Assembly: GCF_905475465.1 (NCBI RefSeq)
Contig: NC_062238.1
Location: 5,498,501-5,562,500 of the forward strand
Length of the DNA: 64,000 nt
Reading direction: 5' to 3'
Source: Pieris napi
Lineage: Eukaryota; Arthropoda; Insecta; Lepidoptera; Pieridae
The translations under genes and the position numbers were made by a program. This document shows positions 38,393 to 48,721 of the stretch, piece by piece. The notes under the pieces are model-generated. The model saw nothing but the letters and a program-made list of their open reading frames with translations. It was not told the origin of the DNA and did no database searches. The number at the start of each line of letters is the position of its first letter. Position 1 is the first letter of the stretch.

Positions 38393-39301
38393 TTGGGACA
38401 TAGAAAGGTAAGTTTTCACCAAATTTCGTTAAAAAAAAAAGAATTTTGTAAAAGATTAAAATTAAAAACCAATAACTTGGTTTTTTTAATTTTTCACATA
38501 AATTTTGAGGTTATGTGTAAAATGTGTGAATACAAAAGTTTTACATCTTTTTATTACCTACAACTTTGCCATTTAACTTTCTTCGATAGGACTTTTAGTT
38601 TTGCCGGAAATCGAGATAAACCGTTTTTTACCCTTAAAACTCTGCTTTCCGAAGAGTTAAACAACATTAGTGATGATATAGGGAAAAATATTGGTACTAA
38701 ATTATATCAGTCCTCCGGCAAAATTGTAACAAATCATTGTATGCCCGGAGCCACCCCTGTAACCATTTTCAACAAAGTCTTGTGTGGAAATTACACAAAT
38801 AACACAACTTTAATATTGCTTTTTGGGAGAAGGGGAAATGTAGGACAAAATGAATTGTTGTCATTTATTGATAAATTAAAATCACTTAATGTAGAGAATA
38901 TTGTCTTGCATACATTTCCTTACATCAAAGGTGCACCAAAGGAAAATAAAATTAGATATAAGTTAAATATGCTATTGCACAATTCATTAACTACTAACAA
39001 TATACAATTAAATTGTGACTTAGGTACACTACCTAATTTAATGGACATAAATTGTATATTTAAAAATAAGTATGTATTGACAAAGGATAGGTTCCGCCTA
39101 CCTAATTATTATTTACAACAGATAGCTACTATGCTATCTTACTTTTTATTTACAACTAAAGCTAAACATTTAGCTTTTCAGACAACTGCTTCTATTGAGC
39201 AGCTAGCTTTTGAGACAACTGCTTCTATTGAGCAGCTTAGCTTAAGAGAATGTAGTGATACTTGCAGTAGCACTTCATTAAGTATTAATAATTTAAATTA
39301 G
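38393..39301 (+). CDS. LINE ORF1 with SGNH/esterase-like segment (probably 5'-truncated)
   Basis: Open frame of 302 codons whose first codon is TTG; the first ATG-like entry is near 38513. From about residue 70 it resembles the esterase-like (SGNH) domain found in ORF1 of CR1-group LINEs: a segment ending SNKIV-type, then LLFGRRGNVGQNE, and the C-terminal block KDRFRLPNYYLQQIA. A 33-bp tandem duplication (39173-39205 and 39206-39238) repeats TTASIEQLAF near the C-terminus. The N-terminal part looks unrelated, suggesting truncation. Its role in the family is thought to be RNA binding or particle assembly. Assignment rests on position and weak motifs. Confidence 0.55.
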   Translation: MGHRKVSFHQISLKKKEFCKRLKLKTNNLVFLIFHINFEVMCKMCEYKSFTSFYYLQLCHLTFFDRTFSFAGNRDKPFFTLKTLLSEELNNISDDIGKNIGTKLYQSSGKIVTNHCMPGATPVTIFNKVLCGNYTNNTTLILLFGRRGNVGQNELLSFIDKLKSLNVENIVLHTFPYIKGAPKENKIRYKLNMLLHNSLTTNNIQLNCDLGTLPNLMDINCIFKNKYVLTKDRFRLPNYYLQQIATMLSYFLFTTKAKHLAFQTTASIEQLAFETTASIEQLSLRECSDTCSSTSLSINNLN

Positions 39302-39306
39302 ATAGT

Positions 39307-42216
39307 GTGACAATAGAGGCAAACTCTAGCAATAATTTAGTACAACTCAGCTCAACACAAACATGTAATATTACTAACAACAACTGTTTAAACTTGATGC
39401 ATCAAAACATGCAAGGTATGTTGGGCAAAGAATTAGAATTGGAGTTGTTTTTAAAATCAAGAAAAATTGATGTCCTATGCATTACCGAACATTGGCTTAG
39501 AGAATGCCAAATCATCTTTAACTTTGATCAGCACCAAGTTGCAAGTTCGTTTTGCAGATTGTCGGCGATTCATGGGGGCTCTTTGATTATTGTTAATAAA
39601 AATTTAAAGTATAAAGAGCGTAATGACATCGTGTGTCTGTCTGTAGAACACTCTTTGGAGGTAGCCTGTATAGAGATTGAGAATTGCATTATTTTAAGTG
39701 TTTATAGACCACCAAGTGCATCTTACGATTTTTTTGAAGCAAAGTTGGAGGAAATTTTGTGTAAAGTTAGTTTTAAGAACAATAAGTATATTATTGTATG
39801 TGGTGACTTCAATATAAATTTATTAGAAAATACCTCCATTAGTAAAAAATTCAATCTGTTATTAAAATCTTACAATCTTGTTAACTTGTTTCTTGAGCCC
39901 ACTAGAATTACAAAATCCACTGCTACATGTATAGATAATGTATTTACAGATGCAGAGGCAATGCAAACCTCAATTACAACTGATCTTAGCTCAGATCATT
40001 GTGGACAGTTAGTGGCGCTAAAATGTAAAGTGGTGAAACAAGTAAATAAGAGCAGTGTGTTTGTTCCAGTAAATAAAAAGCGAATGGTGAGATTTAGACA
40101 TAATATAGGTAAACACCTACCTTTATTACCGGTAGGTACTACCGTTGATATACAATACAACAATCTAAGTGATTGTATTAATAAAGAGTTCAACACCATC
40201 TTTACCCCAAAGAAAGTCTCTCATTCGCAGTGTAAATCGTTTAGTGATTGGGCGACAGCGGGAATTTATAAAAGTAGACAACGGTTGTATGACCTTTACG
40301 CTGAAAAGTCATATAATCATAATGAAGAATTTATTCTTTATGTTCGAAATTATTCGAAATTATTTAAGAAAGTTTGTTACGCGGCCAAGTCCTTAAATAT
40401 TAAAAACAAGATTAAAAATAGTAGCAATAAAACTAAAATGACTTGGAAGATAATTGATAGTGAAACTGGAAGAGTCAGGGATCGCAATCAAGACATCGAA
40501 CTATGTGTCGATAACACTATAATCAAATCTAACGAAGAGATAGCGATTGTTTTTGATAAGTACTTTTCTGACATTCCAATTTCGACTACAAAGTCTCTTC
40601 AATCATCTCCCGCCCTCGCTGAATCGCTGCTCAAAGATAATGTAAACGAGTGCAAGGTCAGTTTTACATTCCGACCCATTGGTGCCGACGATATAGTGAG
40701 GATATTTAGAACCATAGATATTAAGAACACTACCGATCTTTGGGGTATTTCTGTAAAAATAATTAGTAGCATAATTGATGTAATTGCTCCCCATCTAGCT
40801 ATAATTTTCAACAATTGTATTAAAAGTGGCGAGTTTCCCGATCTAATGAAACATAGTAAAGTCATTCCATTATTTAAAGCAGGTAGTATGTCCGACCCCA
40901 GTAACTTTAGACCGATTTCCGTACTACCTACTTGTAGTAAAATATTTGAAAAAATTATATTAAATCAACTGGTAAGTCATTTTAACGTAAACAAATTATT
41001 ACATAATAATCAGTTCGGTTTTACCAAGGGTCGCTCGACAGCCGATGCCGGTGTTGAGTTATATAGATATATAATTAAGGCTTGGGAGGAGTCGCATGAC
41101 GCTTTAGGTGTTTTCTGCGACTTATCCAAAGCATTTGATTGTGTCCAACACGAGACCTTAATCGGGAAACTCCGCCATTATGGCATCAAGAATACCGCAC
41201 TGAATCTTCTGACTTCCTATTTACACGGAAGAACTCAGAAGGTTGAAGTGAATGGTAAGAGGTCCTCTGGGTCGGCAGTAGATATGGGGGTACCACAGGG
41301 CTCAATTCTTGGCCCTTTCCTCTTTCTTGTTTATATAAATGATCTACCTTTCATGGTAGAGAGAAAACATCAGATAGTTTTGTTTGCTGATGACACGTCC
41401 TTGATTTTTAAAATCAAACGACAAATAACAAATTTTGACGATGTGAACAATGCTCTGTCTTCGATTGTCCATTGGTTTAGTATGAATAACCTTCTACTTA
41501 ATGCAAAAAAGACAAAATGCATTAAATTTTGTGCAAAAAATTCAAGGATTATGGATACTAGACCAATTATAAACGGTGAGGAATTGAATCTGGATGATAC
41601 AACTGTATTTCTCGGAATCACCATGGATTCAAAACTTCAGTGGTCCCCTCATATTAACGGATTGGCGAAGAGACTTAGTTCTGCAGCCTACGCGGTTAAA
41701 AAAATTCGCTCTCTAACTGATGTCGATACAGCTAGACTTGTTTATTTTAGTTACTTTCATAGCTTAATGACTTATGGCTTATTATTATGGGGTCATGCTG
41801 CTGATGTCGAAACTATTTTCATCCTGCAGAAGAGGGCTATTCGTGCAATCTATAATTTAAAATGTAGGGAATCTCTTAGAGATAAATTCAAGGAAATTAA
41901 TATACTTACCTTTCCCTCGCAATATATTTATGAAAATATTATGTATGTATACAAAAATAGTGATAAGTTTACTAGAATAGAACATACGCACAATGTTAAT
42001 ACACGGAACAAACGCAGGCTGCAATTTCCCCGTACTAGACTATCTAAAGTTAGTAATTCTTTTTTGGGGAAAGGGATACTCTTCTTTAATAAAATCCCAG
42101 AAGCTCTTTTATCACTGCCTTTCAATAAATTTAAGAAATGTATTAAAGAAAAGCTGTGTAAAAAGGCTTACTATAAAGTCAACGATTATCTAATTGATAA
42201 AAGGGCCTGGGACTAG
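39307..42216 (+). CDS. LINE ORF2: AP-like endonuclease plus reverse transcriptase, 969 codons, intact
   Basis: The N-terminal third is an endonuclease/exonuclease/phosphatase domain: MHQNMQGM, CITEHWL, VYRPPS, VCGDFNIN and LSSDHCGQL in the right order. The middle is a reverse transcriptase with FRPISVLPTCSKIFEK, QFGFTKGRST, DLSKAFDCVQHE, GVPQGSILGPFLFLVYINDL, the catalytic FADDTSLIF and FLGITMDSKLQW. It ends with YYKVNDYLIDKRAWD. No frameshift or stop was found. The frame overlaps the end of ORF1 and begins at GTG; the first ATG is at the MHQN motif, so translation probably depends on re-initiation from ORF1. It would nick target DNA and copy the element RNA in place. Clade within CR1/Jockey not resolved. 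Confidence 0.93.
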   Translation: MTIEANSSNNLVQLSSTQTCNITNNNCLNLMHQNMQGMLGKELELELFLKSRKIDVLCITEHWLRECQIIFNFDQHQVASSFCRLSAIHGGSLIIVNKNLKYKERNDIVCLSVEHSLEVACIEIENCIILSVYRPPSASYDFFEAKLEEILCKVSFKNNKYIIVCGDFNINLLENTSISKKFNLLLKSYNLVNLFLEPTRITKSTATCIDNVFTDAEAMQTSITTDLSSDHCGQLVALKCKVVKQVNKSSVFVPVNKKRMVRFRHNIGKHLPLLPVGTTVDIQYNNLSDCINKEFNTIFTPKKVSHSQCKSFSDWATAGIYKSRQRLYDLYAEKSYNHNEEFILYVRNYSKLFKKVCYAAKSLNIKNKIKNSSNKTKMTWKIIDSETGRVRDRNQDIELCVDNTIIKSNEEIAIVFDKYFSDIPISTTKSLQSSPALAESLLKDNVNECKVSFTFRPIGADDIVRIFRTIDIKNTTDLWGISVKIISSIIDVIAPHLAIIFNNCIKSGEFPDLMKHSKVIPLFKAGSMSDPSNFRPISVLPTCSKIFEKIILNQLVSHFNVNKLLHNNQFGFTKGRSTADAGVELYRYIIKAWEESHDALGVFCDLSKAFDCVQHETLIGKLRHYGIKNTALNLLTSYLHGRTQKVEVNGKRSSGSAVDMGVPQGSILGPFLFLVYINDLPFMVERKHQIVLFADDTSLIFKIKRQITNFDDVNNALSSIVHWFSMNNLLLNAKKTKCIKFCAKNSRIMDTRPIINGEELNLDDTTVFLGITMDSKLQWSPHINGLAKRLSSAAYAVKKIRSLTDVDTARLVYFSYFHSLMTYGLLLWGHAADVETIFILQKRAIRAIYNLKCRESLRDKFKEINILTFPSQYIYENIMYVYKNSDKFTRIEHTHNVNTRNKRRLQFPRTRLSKVSNSFLGKGILFFNKIPEALLSLPFNKFKKCIKEKLCKKAYYKVNDYLIDKRAWD

Positions 42217-42483
42217 TGCTAGACAGGCTACTTCTAATTAATTTGCGATATTTGTTATAAATAAGTGTTGTTTGATGATTTGCTGTTTTAAAAGAGTACC
42301 GAGAGTTTTTTACGCCGGCTTTTTCTCTCGGCCTACACCCTCTGTCTTCTTTGCCGATGAGTAGGGATGCCTTCAAATTTAATGACGTGGAATAAGTGAT
42401 ACATGTATCTTACGTTCCATAATAAACATATTATTATAGAATGAGCTGAATCTCATATTCTTCTTCTCTCTATTTTTTTTTTT

Positions 42484-42730
42484 TAGACAATTCACACCAA
42501 TTGACCTAGTCCCATGCTAAGCTGGTGAAGCTTGTGTTATGGGTACTAGGCAACGGATATACATACATATTATAGATTGATAGATAGACTTATAAATACA
42601 TATTTAAACACCCAAGACCTAAGCACGATACGAAATGCTCATCACATCGATGTTCGTCTCAGCCGGGGATCGAACCCGGGACCCATGGATTCGCAGTCAG
42701 GGGTACTAACCACTAGACCAATGAGTCGTC
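42484..42730 (-). mobile_element. tRNA-derived SINE
   Basis: On the minus strand: CGACTCATTGG, A-box TGGTCTAGTGG, GACTGCGAATCCATGG, B-box GGTTCGATCCC, then a body ending TGACCTAG..TTGGTGTGAATTGTC and a short A tail. A second copy in the opposite orientation lies at 53988-54243. The tRNA-like head does not fold as a proper tRNA, because the anticodon stem is broken. Confidence 0.85.
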
Positions 42731-42944
42731 AAATATTAAGAACATATTGCATTTATTAAGACAGCCTAGAGACATAAAATCCATTAAAGTAACACCAAGT
42801 GAATTACTGCTATTGTTGATGGGGCCTAGGGTTTAGAGATTTCACCGGGACACCAAGTAAAGAAACTGAGATTACGATCCCCCAAACTTAGGACAATCAA
42901 GGTAGGCAATTGCATCACTCGCTTTATTAAAATAAGTTTAAAAA

Positions 42945-43174
42945 CCTGTTTTAAGATTACTAAATATATACATATATTTAGTATAGGGTACCTAAATGAA
43001 AGTCTATATTTTCATTAAATACGCTTTGCGATGAAGTTTTATGTCATTGGAAAAATGTCAGCGTTAAACAATATTATTTAGCAAATAATGTAAATATTAA
43101 ATATTCAACGTTTGAACTTTGAGTTACAAAAGCAGACCGTTTGACGTTTCTCAAAAGTAAAGTAATAATAAATG
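42945..43174 (+). repeat. Left part of a duplicated CFAP52 intron 8 segment
   Basis: Similar (roughly 75-80 percent by eye) to 56825-57000. Shared landmarks are a GTTTTAAGATTACTAAATAT-type start, ACGCTTTGC, and GTAAACAATATTATTTAGCA in the source. The right part of the same duplicate resumes at 50918, so a 7.7 kb element sits inside it. Confidence 0.6.
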
Positions 43175-43875
43175 TAGGGATGTGAAAAAATAATCGTTTT
43201 TTTTACGCTATTTTTATATTTAAAATAATCGATTATTTTTATAATTGAAAATCAATCATAGTCTATTTTTCATCTGCCACCTACCGACATTATGTCTTTT
43301 ATAACACGGACCTCGAACTATTAGGGATATTCGATATACATCGATGTTTACAATGCGATAGGTACATTGAATCCGATTCTTTGAAGATGTATTGATATAC
43401 TCGATGCATTGATGTTTTTTTGTAAAATATCGAAAGGATGATAAAACCAGTTAATTTTACAAAAACTCAAGTTTGAATGGACACTATAATTTAAAAGTAA
43501 AATAAATTTATTCAGCAGCACAAGATTACATACAATTAATAAGACAACAAAAATACTGCAATGTGCTACTGAAAAGGCATATACTCAGCGTTTATCAAAT
43601 TTCACCTAAAATCTATCAAAACGAGATTAAGTTAATTTCGATTTTGATTATTCTTAAACGTCAATTTGTGTTTAGTTTATTATTTCTATTGTTTATTTTT
43701 AATCAAATAAACCATGAAAAATAAAATATTTAGGGTGTTTAATGTTTATTTTGAAATTATTTCAAAAATTAGGAAAAAATCGATTTTTCATGCTCAAAAA
43801 ATAATCTATTAATAAAAAATCATTTTTTTTATGTAGACAATAGAAATAATAGAATGTCACATGACACATCCCTTA
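43175..43875. repeat. Left hAT-like MITE copy of the composite
   Basis: About 700 bp from TAGGGATGTG to a diverged right end (TGACACATCCCTTA). It shares GATAAAACCAGTTAATTTTA, CAAAAACTCAAGTTTGAATG and many later stretches with 50490-50909. The immediate right flank does not match the left flank, so this copy alone has no target duplication. Confidence 0.65.
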
Positions 43876-43894
43876 AACTAAGTTAAGAGCAATA

Positions 43895-44806
43895 AACAAC
43901 TATTGCTTTACAAAAATTTCCGGTTAAAAAAGCGTTTTCTAAAATTAAATTTTTCTTTGCTTTTGTTACACACTCCCTCTAGAGGGGTGTGTTTAAGCCC
44001 GTTCGGGGCTATGCCCCCTTCGGGTGGTGTGACTTCTCGCGCCCTGCTAATACAGGGCGGTACGGGGTCGAGGTTTCTCCTCTTGGTGGGGGCTGCAGCG
44101 CGCAAGGAGACGTTGGCCTCAACTCGCTGCGCGCAGCCGATGGGGTCTATTCCGGGGTGTCAATCCGGTGGTTTGGGGCCAAGGAGTATTCTCGACTTGG
44201 CCCTGGTGTCTCAATGGTTGGTATCGGGCAGCTACGCGGCTCGCGGTCAAGCTCCGCCGGGTGAGACCCCCGGTGGCCCCGGGGGAGGCCCAGCGAGGCG
44301 ACCAGCGGTCGTAGCCGCGGTTGCTGCCCTGGTGTCACGTCCGGTGGTTGAGGTATCCGCGGAGAATAGCTCACGCGGATACCTGTATTTGTCTGGTGGC
44401 CTGGAGTGCCACGGCGCGATGTCCTTGAGGTGGGGATGTTGAGAGGCGTCCGCTCGATCAAACATCCCCTTGGCGAGCCGTGCGACGAACTCGTCGATTG
44501 ACTCCATCCTCAAGTCCCGCGCTATGGTGGTGTTCCTAACGTAGCGGGGGGCCCCCACTGCGCGTCGTAGGTTGATGTTTTGTACGGCGCGCAGTCTCTG
44601 GCGGTGGGTCTCCTTTGTGTAGGAGTACCACGCCGGTGCCGCGTACGTTAGGTGTGGGCGCACGTACAGTTTGTAGAGCGCGAGCTTGATTCGGAGGGGT
44701 AAGTTGCCGTAGAGTAGGGGGTAGAGCGCGTACGTCGCACCCTTGGCTCTCCCTACTGCCCTGTTGACATGGTGCCGCATTGTGAGTCGCCGGTCTATGG
44801 TGACCT
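43895..44806 (-). pseudogene. Jockey-type LINE fragment, C-terminal reverse transcriptase plus 3' tail
   Basis: The minus-strand frame 44780-44247 encodes MRHHVNRAVGRAKGATYALY, YKLYVRPHLTYAAPAWYS and RLRAVQNINLRRAVGAPRYV. This is the thumb and C-terminal region that follows the catalytic site in Jockey-group reverse transcriptases. Upstream, in the same frame, VTIDRRLT begins abruptly at 44806, so the copy is 5'-truncated and lacks endonuclease and catalytic residues. The 3' part contains a GC-rich tail with GGGGCATAGCCCCGAACGGG. Base composition (well above half GC) contrasts sharply with its AT-rich surroundings. Confidence 0.8.
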
Positions 44807-45084
44807 AAAAAAATTAAATGACAAATCAATAAGTACTTAGTGCTGTATATAGGCGAAACACTAGCGCGTTTCATTCGACTACCAACGCCATCTAGTGAAA
44901 AGTAGCAACTAACTTCTCATGACATTGGGCATAAATCTCTCTTCTTATTACGCATATTATGCTAAACATAGCTTTTAAGATAATTTTAAAGCAATTACAA
45001 CTGAAATTTCAGGTTTTGACAGCACCTCGGTAAACAGCAAATATTCTGCCAGGCGCTAAATTATTTATTTATTTAGTTTTTTAT

Positions 45085-45240
45085 GCCTCGGAGCAGAGAG
45101 GTTGCTCCGTGAAGCCAGCGACGTGCCCCGGAGACTTATATGCTTCTGGGAGGAAGGCTTAGTAAGCCAGGACTTTACGTATAACGGACCTAATGAGCGT
45201 CTCATTGCGCACACTAAGTCCACCACGGCACCAATCATAC
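45085..45240 (+). pseudogene. LINE ORF2 C-terminal fragment
   Basis: The plus frame reads EASDVPRRLICFWEEGLVSQ, matching the extreme C-terminus ('LL.FW.ELGWL') of RNase-H-bearing insect LINEs. A related piece lies at 52231-52625. No larger frame survives. Confidence 0.5.
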
Positions 45241-45261
45241 TAAACCATACCATAGCGTCAC

Positions 45262-45430
45262 CCTTGGTGTATTTTTTGAAGTTATACTTTTTTTGGCGTG
45301 TAACTTGTAAGGGAAAATGATGAGAGTAAATTTTACGATTTTACGATGCGCGCGCACACTGTCACAAATAACCGACTCCCTGAATTTAGCATTGTTAATT
45401 TTTTTTTAATATAAAATGTCCATTTATTTA
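45262..45430 (+). mobile_element. MITE fragment of the 'GATGCGCGCGCAC' family
   Basis: Contains GAAGTTATACTTTTTTTGGC and TTTTACGATGCGCGCGCACA, related to 25240-25520 and 31263-31655. Only one end is recognisable. Confidence 0.55.
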
Positions 45431-45774
45431 ATTATGTAGAAACAATTTCTTGTGTATTTAAATAAACTTTATTTAACTAGATAATGCGTTATAATAAAAC
45501 TTTCAATGTATTAAATACCTTTTTTCTATTGTTAGTGTCGTTTTTTAAAGATTTTTATCTTGTTACGCCAACTTCTAACGCGTGTACATAAGTACACACA
45601 CGTTTTTTTATTATGTTTATAACATGTTAACAAAATCTTTATCCGTTCGAATTGAACGTTTTTTTGTCCCTAGCTTATGGAAAAGATTTCAATTCAATAT
45701 GAGCCTTTAACACGAATTACCCAGTCTAATTCAGTTTCGGCTTAACGATATCCTAGAATAGTTAGTTAGTAGTT

Positions 45775-45900
45775 CGACTTCGGGCCGGCAACGCACTCGC
45801 GAGCCCTCTGGCAATGAGCGTCCATGGGCGGCGGATCATCACTTAGGATCAGGTGTGCCTCCTGCCCGTTTGCCCCCTGTTCTGTGTAAATAAAAAAAGT
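45775..45900 (+). mobile_element. LINE 3' tail
   Basis: Reads GGGCCGGCAACGCACTCGCG, GGCAATGAGCGTCCATGGGC, CAGGTGTGCCTCCTGCCCG and an A-rich end. It is the same tail family that ends the fragments at 53075-53572 and 58705-59095. Confidence 0.65.
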
Positions 45901-46934
45901 ATATAAAAATATACAAGTTTTTGTGTAGGCATATTACAATAGACATTATTTATTTCCATTTTTTCAATTTATTATTACTAATTAAATAATGTAGATGGGT
46001 TACTAGTTTTCAGAAAAATCCGACACAAAAATCGAATTAAAATAAAAAAGGTCTTCTTTCTTGTAATTGCTTTTCAATTGTGGCATGCCTTACAAACTTT
46101 AAGATGGCTTTATTAGTAATTCGTTTCGTGCCTTTCACACGAATACCTTGTCGACACTATAACTAAGTTGACTAAGACCAGTTACCGCAAACAATAATTA
46201 ATATCTCAATATTATTTTATTGACAAATTATAAAATACGTATAAAAACAATTATTATGAATATAAGTAGCTGTACCGGAAATGACCAGAAAATATTGAAT
46301 ATATAAATTGTTATTTCCAATAATCAATTAAAAAAGTAAAATTATTTTTCTAAATATATTTGTGATCTTTTGGTAAACTATTAAAACAGTCTACATTGTT
46401 CTAAACAGTAAAAATCACAATTAAAAACATTACAAATTGATCTTAACATATCTGTCCAGTATTTTTTGAGCCAATTCGTTTCAACCATATTTACATACAA
46501 ATCTTTCCTCTTTATAATATTGTATAGTATAGGCGAATCACCTTATTTCCTTCAAAAACTCAAACCAACTTAGCACTTTCTATTTCTACTGTAGCGCTCT
46601 CGAGGAGATACTTCTGCAGCTGTGTAATTGAACATTTTCTTTATAAGTAAGTATTTTCAACTTCCATGCTTTGTATAAAGTTACGATGCCTCACAGTATA
46701 TAATTGTATTTAGGTAAAAAAAATCACTTGGTGGTCAGGGGGGTACAGAAAACGTTACAGCTCGTTACGTTACGTTCAAAAATCACCAAAATTGCGTTAC
46801 GTCATACTTGAAAGCTCCCTAACCAAAGAAGACCCGAATTCGATTAATTTTTAGCCTGTAAGGCCAACGTCAAAAATTTAATTGTTCATAAAATCTGACA
46901 AATTTCATAAAAAAATAACTACCAGTGTTCATAC
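45901..46934. other. Spacer inside the composite, left of the P element
   Basis: AT-rich. A short Helitron 5'-end relic lies at about 46450-46530 (TCCAGTATTTTTTGAGCCAA, related to 1676-1965). Nothing else recognised. Confidence 0.45.
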
Positions 46935-47189
46935 CATAGACTTAGTATATACTGGCGTATAGACGAACAGGCAGCTCGATAAAGCGTGACCAATTTTGAT
47001 TTGTCAGTGTGTGCATTAGTTAGTGATGTACCTTTTACTTTGGAGGACTATCGATAACTTATTGAAGTTAGATGTTCGACCCTTGGAGAAAGTTGTTCCA
47101 TAGACTGTTTTTGTCCAGATTATAATTATGACATTATGTAAAAAAAAATGCATTACTAAAAAAAACAACTTTTTTCATTGCTTCTTAAT

Positions 47190-47451
47190 TTATTGACCTT
47201 TAAACAGAACAATCTTATTAAACTGGTTCCTTACAGTTTCCTTTGGTAAATTATTAAGTTTACTTTCATACTTAAGTCGAATGTCAAAGTAAATTTCTAT
47301 AACGTATTTCATTATTAAATACCTATGACCACTTAAAATATCTTGGTCCAAATTGTGGTTTTCCAAACTCGAAAATAAGCCACACTATTTCACGCAAATA
47401 ATTATATGCCCTTGGACTATAAAAGTGTATAGTGATAGCAAACTTTCGTAA
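47190..47451 (-). pseudogene. Remnant of P transposase catalytic start and C-terminus
   Basis: Directly after the stop and in the same frame comes LRKFAITIHFYSPRAYNYLR, the first conserved block of P/THAP9 transposase cores. After a shift of frame near 47380 another block follows, with LENHNLDQDILSGHRYL, IYFDIRLKYESK and FNKIVLFKGQ before a TAA at 47192-47190. This looks like the transposase C-terminus. The several hundred residues that should lie between are gone, so the element carries one internal deletion, a stop and a frame shift. Confidence 0.65.
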
Positions 47452-48648
47452 TTATTTGCTGTATTTACACGAAGACTGCACTTTACCACATTTTTTGTCA
47501 TTAACCCGGTTAATTAAATTCTGTATTAATTCATTACTGCATGCCATAGTAACATCACTGTAGTGATCTTTCAATCCCGGTCTTGAATGAATTTCATGTA
47601 GAACGTCTTTCAGGGTGACTATTTTTAGAGCCTGTTTTTTATTTTTTGCTGCTAATCTACGTATTTTTTTTTGTTTTTCTTGTAGCTTTTGTTTCAGTTT
47701 GTCGTTTTTGCTAATAAGCTTTTTTGTTCTTGGTGTGAGCTGAACACTTTTTTCTGGAGTTTGTGATATCGAAGATAGAGCTATGTCCCGATTGATATAC
47801 GATGACGGGATTCTCTCTTTTATATGTCCCTGAAAATGGGAAGAAAAAAATACATCATTATTTAATAAAAAAATAAACTTCATAAAATTAGAATAAAAAG
47901 ATATTGGATGAAAATCTGGTATTTTTTACAATTATTTTAAAATGAACCAGGCGATCAACGCCAACAAACCGGCAACGCGTTTGGCGCAATAGGCCCTAAA
48001 ATTTCACCAATTCTAGCGTATATCAATGTTTTCACCTATAGGTGTTATTGATATTCGTAAAATAGCAATATGCTTACTGGTACAAATAAAGTTGGAATGG
48101 CTCCTTTAACTAAAACTGTATTTATTCGTCTTTTTCTTTTATATTCGTCCGGGAAATGTTTGCTGCAAATGGTAGAGTTCTTCTTTGGATTCCAACCAAC
48201 GCGCCCAATTAATCTCAACCATTTTCCTCTTAGTATAGTATCTAGAGGGAATCTGTTGGACAAATAATACAAAATTGGGCAAATTGGTTCAGATACGAGA
48301 CGGTAAACGTAAGCAAGCATTTATTTTCATAAGTAACATTCAAGATAAAATATCGATAATTCTATCGATTAATTTGAGTCAATCCCTAGCGTACATGTAA
48401 AATTAATTGATGAAATATTTATCCACTAAAATCATGTAAATTATCAACAAATGGACTTCCACATATACAAAATATGAAAGTAAACAAAAGCATTGGCATT
48501 ATTTTATATTTTATATAGGATAAAAGACAAATTTTAACCAAAAATAAACGCGTCATGCCAGTGATGACGATTTGGGTATTTACCTGTGAAATGTGCAATT
48601 TTCAGGATTATTTATATTATTAACACCACAATCAGAACATGTAACCAT
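47452..48648 (-). CDS. THAP plus coiled-coil protein from a deleted P element (KP-like layout)
   Basis: Exons 48648-48584, 48252-48078 and 47829-47452 join in phase to 205 codons. Residues 1-80 are a complete THAP zinc finger: C4 and C7 (MVTCSDC), FHRFPLD across the first splice, W33, W42, C51 and H54 (STICSKHF), and the closing AIPTLF. Residues about 105-150 form a basic coiled coil (KLKQKLQEKQKKIRRLAAKN). The frame then stops at TAA (47454-47452), exactly where P transposases enter the catalytic RNase-H-like region. In Drosophila, the 207-residue KP product has the same THAP-plus-zipper makeup and acts as a DNA-binding repressor. A repressor role here is inference. The Harbinger insertion starts 65 bp upstream of the ATG and may disturb the promoter. 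Confidence 0.75.
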
Positions 48649-48721
48649 TGTTGAATACAATTAGATTTACTGAAAATAAACCACGATGTACGCAAAAAAT
48701 CCAAAATACTAAAGGTGATAT

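Larger units (their letters stand above)
38393..42430 (+). mobile_element. Non-LTR retrotransposon (CR1/Jockey group) with intact ORF2
   Basis: Two overlapping ORFs, then a 3' region with CTTTTTCTCTCGGCCTACAC and TGATACATGTATCTTACGTT. I recognise this tail from lepidopteran LINEs. The 5' boundary is unclear; ORF1 lacks an obvious start and zinc finger, so the copy is probably 5'-truncated. ORF2 has no stops, which points to a recent insertion. Confidence 0.85.

Noticed and set aside
43903..44464. Plus-strand ORFs of 179 and 91 codons and a minus ORF of 104 codons
   Set aside because: Shadow frames of the GC-rich Jockey fragment read on the minus strand.
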